DNA of 64,000 nucleotides from Comamonadaceae bacterium (GTDB taxonomy: Bacteria; Pseudomonadota; Gammaproteobacteria; Burkholderiales; Burkholderiaceae_C): assembly GCA_947453965.1 (NCBI GenBank), contig CANGIQ010000007.1:50161-114160 (forward strand), read 5' to 3'. A program made the translations under genes and the position numbers. A model generated the notes under the pieces. That model was given only the letters and a program-made list of their open reading frames with translations, searched no databases and had not been told where the DNA came from. This document shows positions 1-7,791 of the stretch, one piece after another (position 1 is the stretch's first letter; each line of letters starts with the position of its first letter).

Positions 1-338
1 ACGACTACGCGCGGACCTACGGTTCTAGCGTTTTCTATTTCAAAACCAACGGCAGCACCGACAACTTGTACTGGTCATACAACGCAGCTGCAACGACAGG
101 TGCTTGTAACCAAACCAACTCCATGCTGGCTTATTGTTCCGCCACGGGCACACCGAAAACGAGCGGCATGGGCCTTGAGCTTTATTACGCACCTCAGCCC
201 AATGTCCATATCGCACTCCAACAAACTTATTACAAAAACTTTTTAGGTGGTTCGACTTTTATCGACAACACGTCAGGCAATAACCGCGCAGCCAGTGACA
301 ACAACCTGACTTATTTGTACATCACCTACGCACACTGA
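1..338 (+). CDS. C-terminal part of a predicted outer-membrane beta-barrel protein (partial)
   Basis: The reading frame is open from base 3 and enters from outside the window, so only the last 111 or so residues are visible. They alternate polar and aromatic residues in a way typical of beta strands (for example YYAPQPNVHIALQQTYYKNF). The protein ends in a run of strands finishing ASDNNLTYLYITYAH, similar to the ends of barrel proteins of unknown function in Comamonadaceae. The stop is at 336-338. No signal or N-terminal domain can be seen, so a fusion with, for example, a cytochrome domain cannot be excluded. The barrel assignment is from composition and family memory; the function is unknown. 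Confidence 0.5.
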   Translation, partial: DYARTYGSSVFYFKTNGSTDNLYWSYNAAATTGACNQTNSMLAYCSATGTPKTSGMGLELYYAPQPNVHIALQQTYYKNFLGGSTFIDNTSGNNRAASDNNLTYLYITYAH

Positions 339-456
339 ACATGGGCTTACATTGCTTTGTGCCCTCACATGGCACATTGGTTCTAGAGCGTATTTGTTAT
401 TGAGGTAATTGCAAGCTGGAACTACGATTTTGGTTGTTCTTTATTCAACCAGTTCC

Positions 457-615
457 ATGAGATTTGCATTCGTTACATCTTTGATATCAGCCGCGCTCAT
501 CGCCCTCGTGAGTGCTGTTTCCGTGGTGATTCTTTCTTGGGTTTATCCAAGTGTTTCAACCCATGAATCATCACCAGAGATGAAAACAGAAATTTCGTGG
601 GGCCAAGGGAGTTAA
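457..615 (+). CDS. small single-span membrane or exported protein, 52 aa
   Basis: An ATG at 457 begins a 52-residue protein with one long hydrophobic segment (about residues 3-30) followed by a short polar tail ending EISWGQGS. An upstream in-frame start at 409 would add 16 residues but is less natural. The gene stops two bases before the ATG of the next gene. The tail resembles the EIKWGEGS stretch of that next protein, so the two look like a duplicated pair in which this copy ends right after the shared motif. No known family is recognised. It could be a truncated paralogue or a genuine small membrane protein. Confidence 0.45.
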   Translation: MRFAFVTSLISAALIALVSAVSVVILSWVYPSVSTHESSPEMKTEISWGQGS

Positions 616-617
616 CG

Positions 618-1046
618 ATGAAACCTCGTTTGATCATTGCGTTGATGCTGTCTATCGCCAGCATCAGTACCGCATCCATGCTGTTCTTAGATGCCCCGTC
701 CAAGTCATCGGCCAAGCGCGTGACATCGCAGCCCACGATAGAAATTAAGTGGGGCGAGGGCTCCGAAGCTGGGGTACCCGAGGCCACGACAACCCTGAAT
801 ACAAATTCAGCGCCCGTCAACGTCGATGAAACCTATGTCTTTGCTGGCAAGTGTTCTAACGGCAATTCCTATCGGATTGTTTCGTATCAAAAAGTCTCGT
901 CCGGCACTGTACGCTCGTACTACGACTACAGCGGTCCTGCGGGAACTGGGACGATCCAATCAGAAACTGAGCCCAAAGTCATGGCCGTTCGCGTCTGTCG
1001 CAGCGCAGCAGAAATCATCAGTGCCCAGTATTGGGAATCGCGCTGA
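618..1046 (+). CDS. exported protein of unknown function, 142 aa
   Basis: The ATG at 618 follows the preceding small gene by two bases; an in-frame codon at 597 would overlap that gene and is not preferred. Residues 1-22 form a signal-like hydrophobic segment. A low-complexity Ser/Thr stretch follows, containing TIEIKWGEGSE, the motif shared with the upstream protein. The C-terminal half is a compact domain with two cysteines (GKCSNGNSYRI and RVCRSAAE) that may form a disulfide in the periplasm. I do not recognise the family. The tight spacing suggests co-transcription with the 52-aa gene. Confidence 0.5.
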   Translation: MKPRLIIALMLSIASISTASMLFLDAPSKSSAKRVTSQPTIEIKWGEGSEAGVPEATTTLNTNSAPVNVDETYVFAGKCSNGNSYRIVSYQKVSSGTVRSYYDYSGPAGTGTIQSETEPKVMAVRVCRSAAEIISAQYWESR

Positions 1047-1258
1047 CACCAAGTGGATTTAGAACAACACGTCGAGCTTATAAAAACCCGCGTGGCGCAA
1101 TGCGTTTCTGTATTAAAAAGCCATTCTTATACGCAAGCGCATGCACACTAAACAACTGCTTATAGATAGTTTCTGCAAATTTATATTTATTCAAGCAGCA
1201 TACCTACAACCAAAGTTTAATTGAAGCGCATAGAGTGAGTCAGTAGCATGACTTATTC

Positions 1259-1885
1259 ATGGATGCACTTTACAAGAAATCACTGCTCATTATTGATGAC
1301 CATCCGGTCTACCGTGATGCATTGAGTGAAAAGCTCGCCAGTGAATTTGCTTCCGACGGCATTCATGTGGCGGTTGCAAGCAATGCCAGTGAGGGCTTGG
1401 ACGTGATTGCGCAGTCCAACAAGCACTGGGTCATCTTGCTGGATATTTTGATGCCTGGACTCAGCGGTCTTGCAGGGATCAAAATTTTCAAAGAGTTGGA
1501 CAACGTCGAACAAGTGGTCGCCATTTCAGGACTCGACGAACACTCGTGGGAGCCCAAAACGGTTTCAGCCGGTGCTTCCATGTTTTTGTCTAAAAACAGC
1601 ACGGCCGAATTCATTGTGCGCAAACTCAGACCTCTGATGACGCTTCAATCAGAGTACGTTGCCACCAACAAAAACCCGGAGCCCAAAGAATTCCGACTCA
1701 CGCAGCGCCAGCTTGAGGTGTTGGATTTAATTTCACGTGGTCATCCGAACAAAGTGATCGCAGATTACCTGGACATCAGCGAACAGACGGTGAAGATCCA
1801 CATCAACCAAATCTTCAAAGAGCTGCGCGTTTTCAACAGAACGCAGGCCGTGCTCAAGGCTCAAAAGCACCAACTGCTGCCGTGA
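1259..1885 (+). CDS. NarL/LuxR-type response regulator
   Basis: This 208-residue protein has an N-terminal receiver domain with acidic residues D13/D14, the predicted phospho-acceptor D62 (VILLDILMPG) and K112. A C-terminal LuxR-type helix-turn-helix spans about residues 145-205 (LTQRQLEVLDLISRGHPNKV, then ISEQTVKIHINQIF). It should be a DNA-binding transcription factor activated by phosphorylation. The hybrid kinase gene begins six bases after its stop, so the two very probably form one operon and one signalling pair. The ATG lacks a strong Shine-Dalgarno sequence. The input signal and targets are unknown; the barrel gene and the small exported genes upstream are possible targets by proximity only. 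Confidence 0.85.
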   Translation: MDALYKKSLLIIDDHPVYRDALSEKLASEFASDGIHVAVASNASEGLDVIAQSNKHWVILLDILMPGLSGLAGIKIFKELDNVEQVVAISGLDEHSWEPKTVSAGASMFLSKNSTAEFIVRKLRPLMTLQSEYVATNKNPEPKEFRLTQRQLEVLDLISRGHPNKVIADYLDISEQTVKIHINQIFKELRVFNRTQAVLKAQKHQLLP

Positions 1886-1891
1886 TGGCAC

Positions 1892-3742
1892 GTGAGCCAC
1901 GTTATCTTTGAAATCAGCCCCCGCAAGGACAACAAAGCCGTGAAGCTCAATTCCGAACTGAGTGAAGACAGTCATGCCAAGCTGAAAGAAGATGAGCTGA
2001 ACAAGGTGTATTTGATGCGCGAGAAATCAGCGCACATCACCAAAGCCGCACGCTCAGCCACCCTCGCCAATGTGTTGGCACCTTTGCTCTGCATTCCGGT
2101 GTTCAAAGGCGAAGTTGATCCTTTGCATTTAGACATTTGGCTCAGCTACATGTTCAGTGTGGTGGTGATTCGGACTTGGATCGTGTTTCAGTTGGAATAC
2201 AAAGCCGAGGCCATTGTTGACCCCAGACATAACTTGCGCATGATGACCTATGCCGTGGGTATTGTGGGATTTGGCTGGGGATTGGGCTGGGTCTTGATGG
2301 CGCCCGATTTGCTCATGGTGAATCGGATGATTTATGTGTACATGATCACGGCCGCAATGATTGCCGGCATGTTTGCATACAGCGTGAACAACGCCACGTT
2401 TTTAGCGTTCACACTCCCGATCATGATTCCGTCATTGAGCACGGCCTTGTGGTCACTCGATTTCTTGCCTTGGCCATTTACCGTCGGTTTGGCTTCGCTC
2501 TACATCGTTGTGTTTAGCATTGCGAAAAATTTCGCCAAAACATTTGAAGAATCCGTCAGCTTTAGATTTCGCAATGAACGGCTGTACCAAGAGTTGGCCA
2601 ATGAGCGCGACCAATCAGTCGCTGCCAATGTGGCGAAATCGAAATTCATTGCCGTGGCCAGCCATGACTTGCGACAGCCCATGCATGCGGTGAACGTGTA
2701 CCTGGATTTGGTGAATATCGACAACTTGCCCGTGGCAGAACAAAAGTCGATGGCCAAAATCAAAAACAGCATCACAGCACTCAACGCTATGTTCGACTCT
2801 TTGCTCAACATCAGCAAGCTCGATGCCGATGTGATGCAGGTCAACGAACGGGTTTTCAGGCTGGAAGAGCTGGCAAGCACGCTGCACGACTTGACCGAAA
2901 CAAAAGCCAACAACAAAGGACTGACGTTAAACATCATCTATCCTGAGTTGATTGTTCGCGGCGATAAGCTCTTGCTTCAGCAAATCATGACCAACTTGGT
3001 GGCCAACGCCATTCAATACACAGAGGGCGGTGAGATTGAAGTGAAGTTCGACACCGAGCAAGATCACTTGGTGATGGCAGTTCGTGACACAGGTTGCGGC
3101 ATTGCAGAGTCAGAGCAGCAGCAAATTTTTCAGCAATTTTTCCGTGCCGACAAAACACGCGCCTTGCACGATGGCTTGGGGCTTGGCTTATCCATTGTCA
3201 AACGGTTGTGCGATCTGATTGGGGCAGAAATTCGCGTCGTCTCGCAAGAGGGCGTAGGTTCGCGCTTTATCGTGAAAACAACATTTCTAGCGTCTGCCAG
3301 CGAAGAAGAAATTAACCTCACCCGAGTTCTCGCGCCACCAAACAATACGCAGCAAAGCCTCCAAGGCAAATGCATCGCGGTGATTGAAGACAACCCGATC
3401 ATCGTCGAAGCTTACCGACACACACTGGTGAACAAAGGGGCTTATGTTCAGGTTTTGTCTGAGTATGAGGACGAACTAGACATTCAGCTTGAAACCATTG
3501 ACCACATCGACTGTGTTCTCTGCGACTACCGCTTGAGCGAAACGACAGGCGATCGTTTGATTGAAAAAATTCGAGAAAACTTCAACGAAGAAATTCCAGC
3601 CATCATCGTGACGGCAGATACATCGCCCTCACACATCAATCTGTTTGCAAAACTCAACGTGCAAGTGCTTCACAAACCCATCAGTTTTCAAGAAATTGCA
3701 CAGGCCATTGAGAAAACAATCCATCTCTGCGAAGCCAAGTAA
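1892..3742 (+). CDS. hybrid sensor histidine kinase with C-terminal receiver domain
   Basis: A GTG start at 1892 gives 616 residues. The N-terminal third carries about six hydrophobic spans (residues about 58-215) with no obvious periplasmic domain. The HisKA motif ASHDLRQPMH has the predicted autophosphorylated H258. The ATPase domain shows the N box (NLVANAIQYTEGG), the G1 box (DTGCGIAE) and the G2 box (GLGLGLSIVKR). A C-terminal receiver follows with D545 (CVLCDYRLS) and the conserved lysine in VLHKPIS. It probably signals to the response regulator six bases upstream. A separate Hpt protein is not visible nearby. The DLRQP variant of the H box is common in membrane-bound hybrid kinases of this class. 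Confidence 0.85.
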   Translation: MSHVIFEISPRKDNKAVKLNSELSEDSHAKLKEDELNKVYLMREKSAHITKAARSATLANVLAPLLCIPVFKGEVDPLHLDIWLSYMFSVVVIRTWIVFQLEYKAEAIVDPRHNLRMMTYAVGIVGFGWGLGWVLMAPDLLMVNRMIYVYMITAAMIAGMFAYSVNNATFLAFTLPIMIPSLSTALWSLDFLPWPFTVGLASLYIVVFSIAKNFAKTFEESVSFRFRNERLYQELANERDQSVAANVAKSKFIAVASHDLRQPMHAVNVYLDLVNIDNLPVAEQKSMAKIKNSITALNAMFDSLLNISKLDADVMQVNERVFRLEELASTLHDLTETKANNKGLTLNIIYPELIVRGDKLLLQQIMTNLVANAIQYTEGGEIEVKFDTEQDHLVMAVRDTGCGIAESEQQQIFQQFFRADKTRALHDGLGLGLSIVKRLCDLIGAEIRVVSQEGVGSRFIVKTTFLASASEEEINLTRVLAPPNNTQQSLQGKCIAVIEDNPIIVEAYRHTLVNKGAYVQVLSEYEDELDIQLETIDHIDCVLCDYRLSETTGDRLIEKIRENFNEEIPAIIVTADTSPSHINLFAKLNVQVLHKPISFQEIAQAIEKTIHLCEAK

Positions 3743-3786
3743 GTTAGCACCCAGGCAATCGCTATCAGCGATTTAGTGAATTCCAA

Positions 3787-3807
3787 TTGGCCAAAATGAT
3801 TGGCCAA
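3787..3807. promoter_or_regulatory. two copies of the palindrome TTGGCCAA upstream of ohr
   Basis: TTGGCCAA occurs at 3787-3794 and again at 3800-3807. The context is a longer direct repeat (ATTGGCCAAAAT, then ATTGGCCAAATT) with a 13-base period, 52-72 bases before the ohr start. The arrangement suggests a tandem operator, but no regulator gene is adjacent and the sequence does not match the OhrR operator that I know. A short hairpin (AATCGCT, loop ATC, AGCGATT) at 3757-3773 lies between the kinase stop and this site. Confidence 0.35.
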
Positions 3808-3858
3808 ATTTATCATTCCTCCTACGCCAATCAACCTAACCAACCGCAGGAGTTACCT

Positions 3859-4302
3859 ATGACAACCGCTACACAAATTCAAAAATTAGACACCGTGCTC
3901 TACACCGCACATGCCCACACCACGGGCGGCCGCGATGGTCGCTCTGTCTCTGATGACGGCTTGCTCGACGTCAAGCTCGCGCCACCGAAAGCGCTGGGCG
4001 GCATGGGTGGCGCGACCAATCCCGAGCAATTGTTTGCAGCCGGCTATTCAGCCTGCTTCATGGGCGCCATGAAGCACGTGGCGGGATTGAAGAAAATTGC
4101 TGTGCCCGCAGACGCTGCCATTGATGCCAGCATTGACATCGGCCCCATTCCTGCCGGTTTTGGCATTGCCGCACATCTGGCGATCAGCCTGCCTGGTATG
4201 GACCGTGCCGTGGCCCAAGATTTGATCGACACCGCACACCAAGTGTGTCCTTATTCAAACGCCACCCGAGGCAACATTGAGGTTGAATTGACCTTGGTCT
4301 AA
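3859..4302 (+). CDS. ohr: organic hydroperoxide resistance protein, Ohr/OsmC family
   Basis: This is a thiol peroxidase that reduces organic hydroperoxides in the cytoplasm. The ATG at 3859 is chosen because it follows GCAGGAGTTACCT, a good ribosome binding site; an in-frame extension to 3787 has none. The product is 147 residues, normal for Ohr. Both redox cysteines are in family context: C66 in GYSACFMGA and C130 in QVCPYSNATRGN. The TGGRDGRS and GGMGGATNPEQLF motifs of the Ohr subgroup are present. It appears to be transcribed alone. A hairpin follows the stop. No ohrR gene is in the window. Confidence 0.95.
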   Translation: MTTATQIQKLDTVLYTAHAHTTGGRDGRSVSDDGLLDVKLAPPKALGGMGGATNPEQLFAAGYSACFMGAMKHVAGLKKIAVPADAAIDASIDIGPIPAGFGIAAHLAISLPGMDRAVAQDLIDTAHQVCPYSNATRGNIEVELTLV

Positions 4303-4326
4303 ATCGGCACGGCCGATACCGATTTA
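4300..4326 (+). terminator. hairpin after ohr, possible terminator
   Basis: TAAATCGG at 4300-4307 pairs perfectly with CCGATTTA at 4319-4326 across an 11-base loop and includes the ohr stop codon. There is no proper T tract after it (AAACGC), so it is at best a weak intrinsic terminator, or simply an mRNA 3' stabilising hairpin. Confidence 0.35.
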
Positions 4327-4409
4327 AAACGCATGACCACTTTGTGAGTACAAAGCAGTCGTGCGTTCGGCTTATGATTCGGGCCTATCTGATCCATGCA
4401 ACCAGCATC

Positions 4410-5201
4410 ATGAAAAATACTTTCTTTAGCTGGATGCTGTGTCTCTTCGGATTCGTTCATTCCACCTCCCTGGCGCAACCGACACATGCAGACCCTCAGC
4501 AGGTCATGGCGTCGCTGAATCAAATTTATTTATCCGAAGAGTTCTCGGCCATCCATCGCCAATTGACGTTTCCAACCGCGCAACCCAGTTTGGCACAACG
4601 TACGGATGAGACCAAAGCCACCAAACTGCAAGTTCAAACATTGAACAGTTGGCAAAGAGAGTTTGAAATTCGACTGGCACGCGTGGTAGACGCGCAAAAA
4701 AATGCGCACTCTCCGAATGCAAAGGTCTATCAACAATTCTCAGACAATGTGGTCGCGATTTACCAAAGATTGAAAAACAAAAAAATCAACTTTCGACAAG
4801 CCAATCAAGATTTGGTCGCCGCACAGAAAATGTTAGTCCTCGACGCTGAAGCGCCGCGCAAAGAAAAAATGGGCCAAGGAAATTCAACACCGCGCGTGCC
4901 ACCGTCTTACACCCCTGCGCCTCAGCAACCGCCCCAAGCTGTACCCACGACTTCTACCCCGCCCGTGCGCAACGCCAGAACCAACGCGTCTTCGAAGAGC
5001 GTGTGTGATCAAAAGCAAATCTTGCTTGATTCACTGTTGCAAGAAAAAGAAAACTGGGAAAGTGTGACCTCTTCTTTGAACCAGTCTTTGAAGCAACCAC
5101 TGGATCGTGCGACAGCCCAACAAACCCAGGACATGCAATCGATGGCCAGAGAAGAAAAAATCAAAGAGCTATCGATGTACCGCACAAAACACTGTCGCTA
5201 A
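4410..5201 (+). CDS. exported helical protein of unknown function with a proline-rich linker
   Basis: The ATG at 4410 starts a 263-residue protein with a clear signal peptide (MKNTFFSWMLCLFGFVHSTS, cleavage probably after SLA). The body is largely charged and helical (residues about 30-150). A Pro/Thr/Gln-rich linker (about 165-195) and a second short charged helical segment with cysteines near both its ends follow. Earlier in-frame starts at 4344 and 4374 would precede the signal peptide and look unnatural. It lies 13 bases before the M14 peptidase gene, so the two are probably co-transcribed. No family is recognised; a periplasmic partner of the peptidase is only a guess. Confidence 0.55.
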   Translation: MKNTFFSWMLCLFGFVHSTSLAQPTHADPQQVMASLNQIYLSEEFSAIHRQLTFPTAQPSLAQRTDETKATKLQVQTLNSWQREFEIRLARVVDAQKNAHSPNAKVYQQFSDNVVAIYQRLKNKKINFRQANQDLVAAQKMLVLDAEAPRKEKMGQGNSTPRVPPSYTPAPQQPPQAVPTTSTPPVRNARTNASSKSVCDQKQILLDSLLQEKENWESVTSSLNQSLKQPLDRATAQQTQDMQSMAREEKIKELSMYRTKHCR

Positions 5202-5214
5202 AAGGCACGATCTC

Positions 5215-7086
5215 ATGTGGACCCAACGTTTTTGCAATGGAAAATTTGTTTCCATGCTGCTTGTACTGGCACTCAATGGCTGTGGACTGGCGCATGCACA
5301 AACCACGTCGGTGCTGGAGGCCGAAGCAAGTAAATTTCGACGCACAGGCAGTTATGCCGAAGTAGAACAGCTTTGCCAAACTCTGGCCAAAAATCACCCT
5401 AACTCCGCACGCTGCTTTCACATTGGTCACTCTGCCGAGGGGCGTCCTATTTGGGCCATGGCCGTAAGCCGAAGTGGCGCGTTGACACCCGCACAAGCCA
5501 AACATCTTGGAATTCCTGTGGTGCTGGCAATCGGTGGCACGCATGCGGGTGAGATCGATGGCAAAGACGCAGGTCTGATGTTGCTCCGTGATTGGTTAAA
5601 AAGTCCACCGGCTAACGATCCCTTGAAGCACCAAGTTTTTCTCTTCGTGCCGGTGTTCAATGTGGACGGCCATGAGCGACCCAGCCCCTACAACCGACCC
5701 AACCAAAATGGTCCCAGCTTGCAAGGCGAACGGGTCACGGCGCAGCGCATCAACCTTAACCGTGACTGGATGTTGGGGCAATCGCCCGAGATGAATGCCA
5801 TGCTGCAACTGGTCACACAGTGGGACCCGTTGTTGACCTTGGATTTGCACGTCACCGATGGTGTTCGATTTCGTCATGATGTGTCTTTGTCGATGTCTCC
5901 CATGTTCAGCGCAGACGAGCCTTTGACGGAAATGTCAGAGCATGTGCTGTCAGAACTGATGCAGCGCCTGAGCGTCAAAGGCCATCGTCCTCTGGACTTC
6001 ACACCGGTGTTGCTGGATTTTGAGAATCCCCGATCCGGCATCATGCGCGATGCAGATGCACCGCGCTTCTCGCACGTCTATGCCGTGCTGCGAAATCGAA
6101 TTGGAGTGCTGGTCGAAGACCACGCGTGGTCACCCTATGCGCAACGGGTTCAAACCAGCATGGACGTGCTGATCGCTGCACTGGAGTTGATGGCCAAAGA
6201 TGGGCGCCAACTTTTGATGGTGGCGCTCAACGCCGATGCACATGCTGAAAAAATGCAGACCGAAACAGTCGCACTAGATTGGCAAAACATGCTCGAAGCA
6301 GGCATCGACATACCAACGGGCGAAGTGGACTTGTTGGGCTACGAATACACCACGCATCTTGAAGCACCCATCGTCGGCGGACGTCACATCACCTACCACC
6401 TCAACCAACCTGCTGTCTGGCACATGCCGGTGTATGGTGGCATTCAGCCGGTGAACGATGCCATCGTGACGTTGCCTCAGGGGGGTTACCTCATTCCCGC
6501 AGGTTGGGCTTCTGTGGTGGTGCCTTATCTTCAAAAGCACCAGGTCGCGTACCAAACGCTTCCTCACGCCATTCAGGGCGCCGAGGTTCAAGCCCTGCAA
6601 GTCAATCCAGAAAGCATCTCCTTTGACGCCCGGACCTTTCAGGGGCGCTTGCGCACCAATATCAGCGGTGAGTGGGTCGCCAAGCGCGCCAATTTGTTGC
6701 AAGGCTCTATTTATGTGCCCATTCGCCAAGCGCGCGCTTTGATGGCGGCACACTTGCTCGAGCCCATGTCCCCGGATTCACTGTCTCGCTGGGGTTTGTT
6801 CAACACTGCCTACGAAGTCACTGACCACATCTCAAACCATCGGCAATTGCAAATTGCGCAATGGATGTACCGAGAAGATCGACGCATCCGTGAACGCTAC
6901 GGCGATTCCTTGCACCAGAAATTGCCTGCCTTGCGCAAGGAATACCAAACCCGAATGGACCGCGATGACCGCTTCCGAGAGGACCCCGAGCAACGCATTG
7001 ATTTTTGGATCAGCCAGATCCCCTATCACGACCCCACCTTCAACCAGTATCCAATTTTGCGGACCGGCCGCTCACCGCTGCCTTAG
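5215..7086 (+). CDS. M14-family zinc carboxypeptidase, exported
   Basis: The ATG at 5215 gives 623 residues with an N-terminal signal (about residues 10-28, ending AHA|QT). C23 could make it a lipoprotein, although its lipobox is poor. The metallopeptidase domain carries the zinc ligands H110 and E113 (GGTHAGEIDG) and H212 (LDLHVTDG). The substrate-binding NLNRDW motif lies at about 180-185 and a candidate catalytic glutamate in LVEDHAWSP at about 300. The C-terminal 300 residues form extra domains without a recognisable name. M14 enzymes of this size trim peptide or peptidoglycan C-termini in the periplasm; the actual substrate is unknown. It follows the unknown exported gene by 13 bases. 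Confidence 0.8.
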   Translation: MWTQRFCNGKFVSMLLVLALNGCGLAHAQTTSVLEAEASKFRRTGSYAEVEQLCQTLAKNHPNSARCFHIGHSAEGRPIWAMAVSRSGALTPAQAKHLGIPVVLAIGGTHAGEIDGKDAGLMLLRDWLKSPPANDPLKHQVFLFVPVFNVDGHERPSPYNRPNQNGPSLQGERVTAQRINLNRDWMLGQSPEMNAMLQLVTQWDPLLTLDLHVTDGVRFRHDVSLSMSPMFSADEPLTEMSEHVLSELMQRLSVKGHRPLDFTPVLLDFENPRSGIMRDADAPRFSHVYAVLRNRIGVLVEDHAWSPYAQRVQTSMDVLIAALELMAKDGRQLLMVALNADAHAEKMQTETVALDWQNMLEAGIDIPTGEVDLLGYEYTTHLEAPIVGGRHITYHLNQPAVWHMPVYGGIQPVNDAIVTLPQGGYLIPAGWASVVVPYLQKHQVAYQTLPHAIQGAEVQALQVNPESISFDARTFQGRLRTNISGEWVAKRANLLQGSIYVPIRQARALMAAHLLEPMSPDSLSRWGLFNTAYEVTDHISNHRQLQIAQWMYREDRRIRERYGDSLHQKLPALRKEYQTRMDRDDRFREDPEQRIDFWISQIPYHDPTFNQYPILRTGRSPLP

Positions 7087-7132
7087 CCCAGCGCAAGGGT
7101 CACACCACGCATCGATGGATTAACATTTCAAA

Positions 7133-7771
7133 ATGCTTCAGTACGAAACCGTCCCCGTCACCCCCTTCCAACAAAACTGTTCCATCGTCTGGTGCGATGA
7201 AACCATGAAAGCCGCCATCATTGATCCCGGTGGCGATTTGGATATGCTGCAAGACGCTTGCAAACAACTGGGCGTCACGCTGGAACAAATCTGGATCACC
7301 CACGCCCACATCGACCATGCAGGGGGCACGGCTGAATTGGCGGAGCGCTTGCACTTGCCCATCATCGGCCCGCACGAGGGCGATCAGTTTTGGATCGATG
7401 GTTTGGCGCAAGCCGCTGCGAGCTATGGTTTTCCGCCCTCGCGCGCCTTCACGCCCACACGCTGGTTGCACGACGGCGACACCGTCACCCTCGGTCAACA
7501 CACGCTGCAGGTGCGTCATTGCCCTGGGCACACACCAGGCCATGTGGTGTTTTATTCGCCCGAGATCAAACGTGCGTTTGTCGGCGATGTGCTGTTTGCA
7601 GGCAGCATTGGCCGCACCGATTTTCCGCGTGGCAACCACCAAGACTTGATCGACAGCATCACCCAACGTTTGTGGCCTATGGGTGACGACACGGTGTTCA
7701 TTCCAGGCCACGGCCCTGAGAGCACCTTTGGCCGCGAGCGGGTCAGCAACCCCTACGTGGGCGGAACCTGA
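7133..7771 (+). CDS. MBL-fold metallohydrolase, glyoxalase II-like (YcbL type)
   Basis: The 212-residue protein has the metallo-beta-lactamase motif THAHIDHAGG (H57, H59, D61, H62). A later ligand histidine lies in the segment CPGHTPGHVVFY, an aspartate in VGDVLFAGSIGR and a terminal one in FIPGHGPES. Length and motif order fit the short glyoxalase II-like hydrolases, which may hydrolyse S-lactoylglutathione or other thioesters in the cytoplasm. It lies 46 bases after the M14 gene in the same direction and converges with the enoyl-CoA hydratase gene. The substrate cannot be read from sequence. Confidence 0.85.
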   Translation: MLQYETVPVTPFQQNCSIVWCDETMKAAIIDPGGDLDMLQDACKQLGVTLEQIWITHAHIDHAGGTAELAERLHLPIIGPHEGDQFWIDGLAQAAASYGFPPSRAFTPTRWLHDGDTVTLGQHTLQVRHCPGHTPGHVVFYSPEIKRAFVGDVLFAGSIGRTDFPRGNHQDLIDSITQRLWPMGDDTVFIPGHGPESTFGRERVSNPYVGGT

Positions 7772-7791
7772 AGCAAGCGCAAGGCTGAAGT

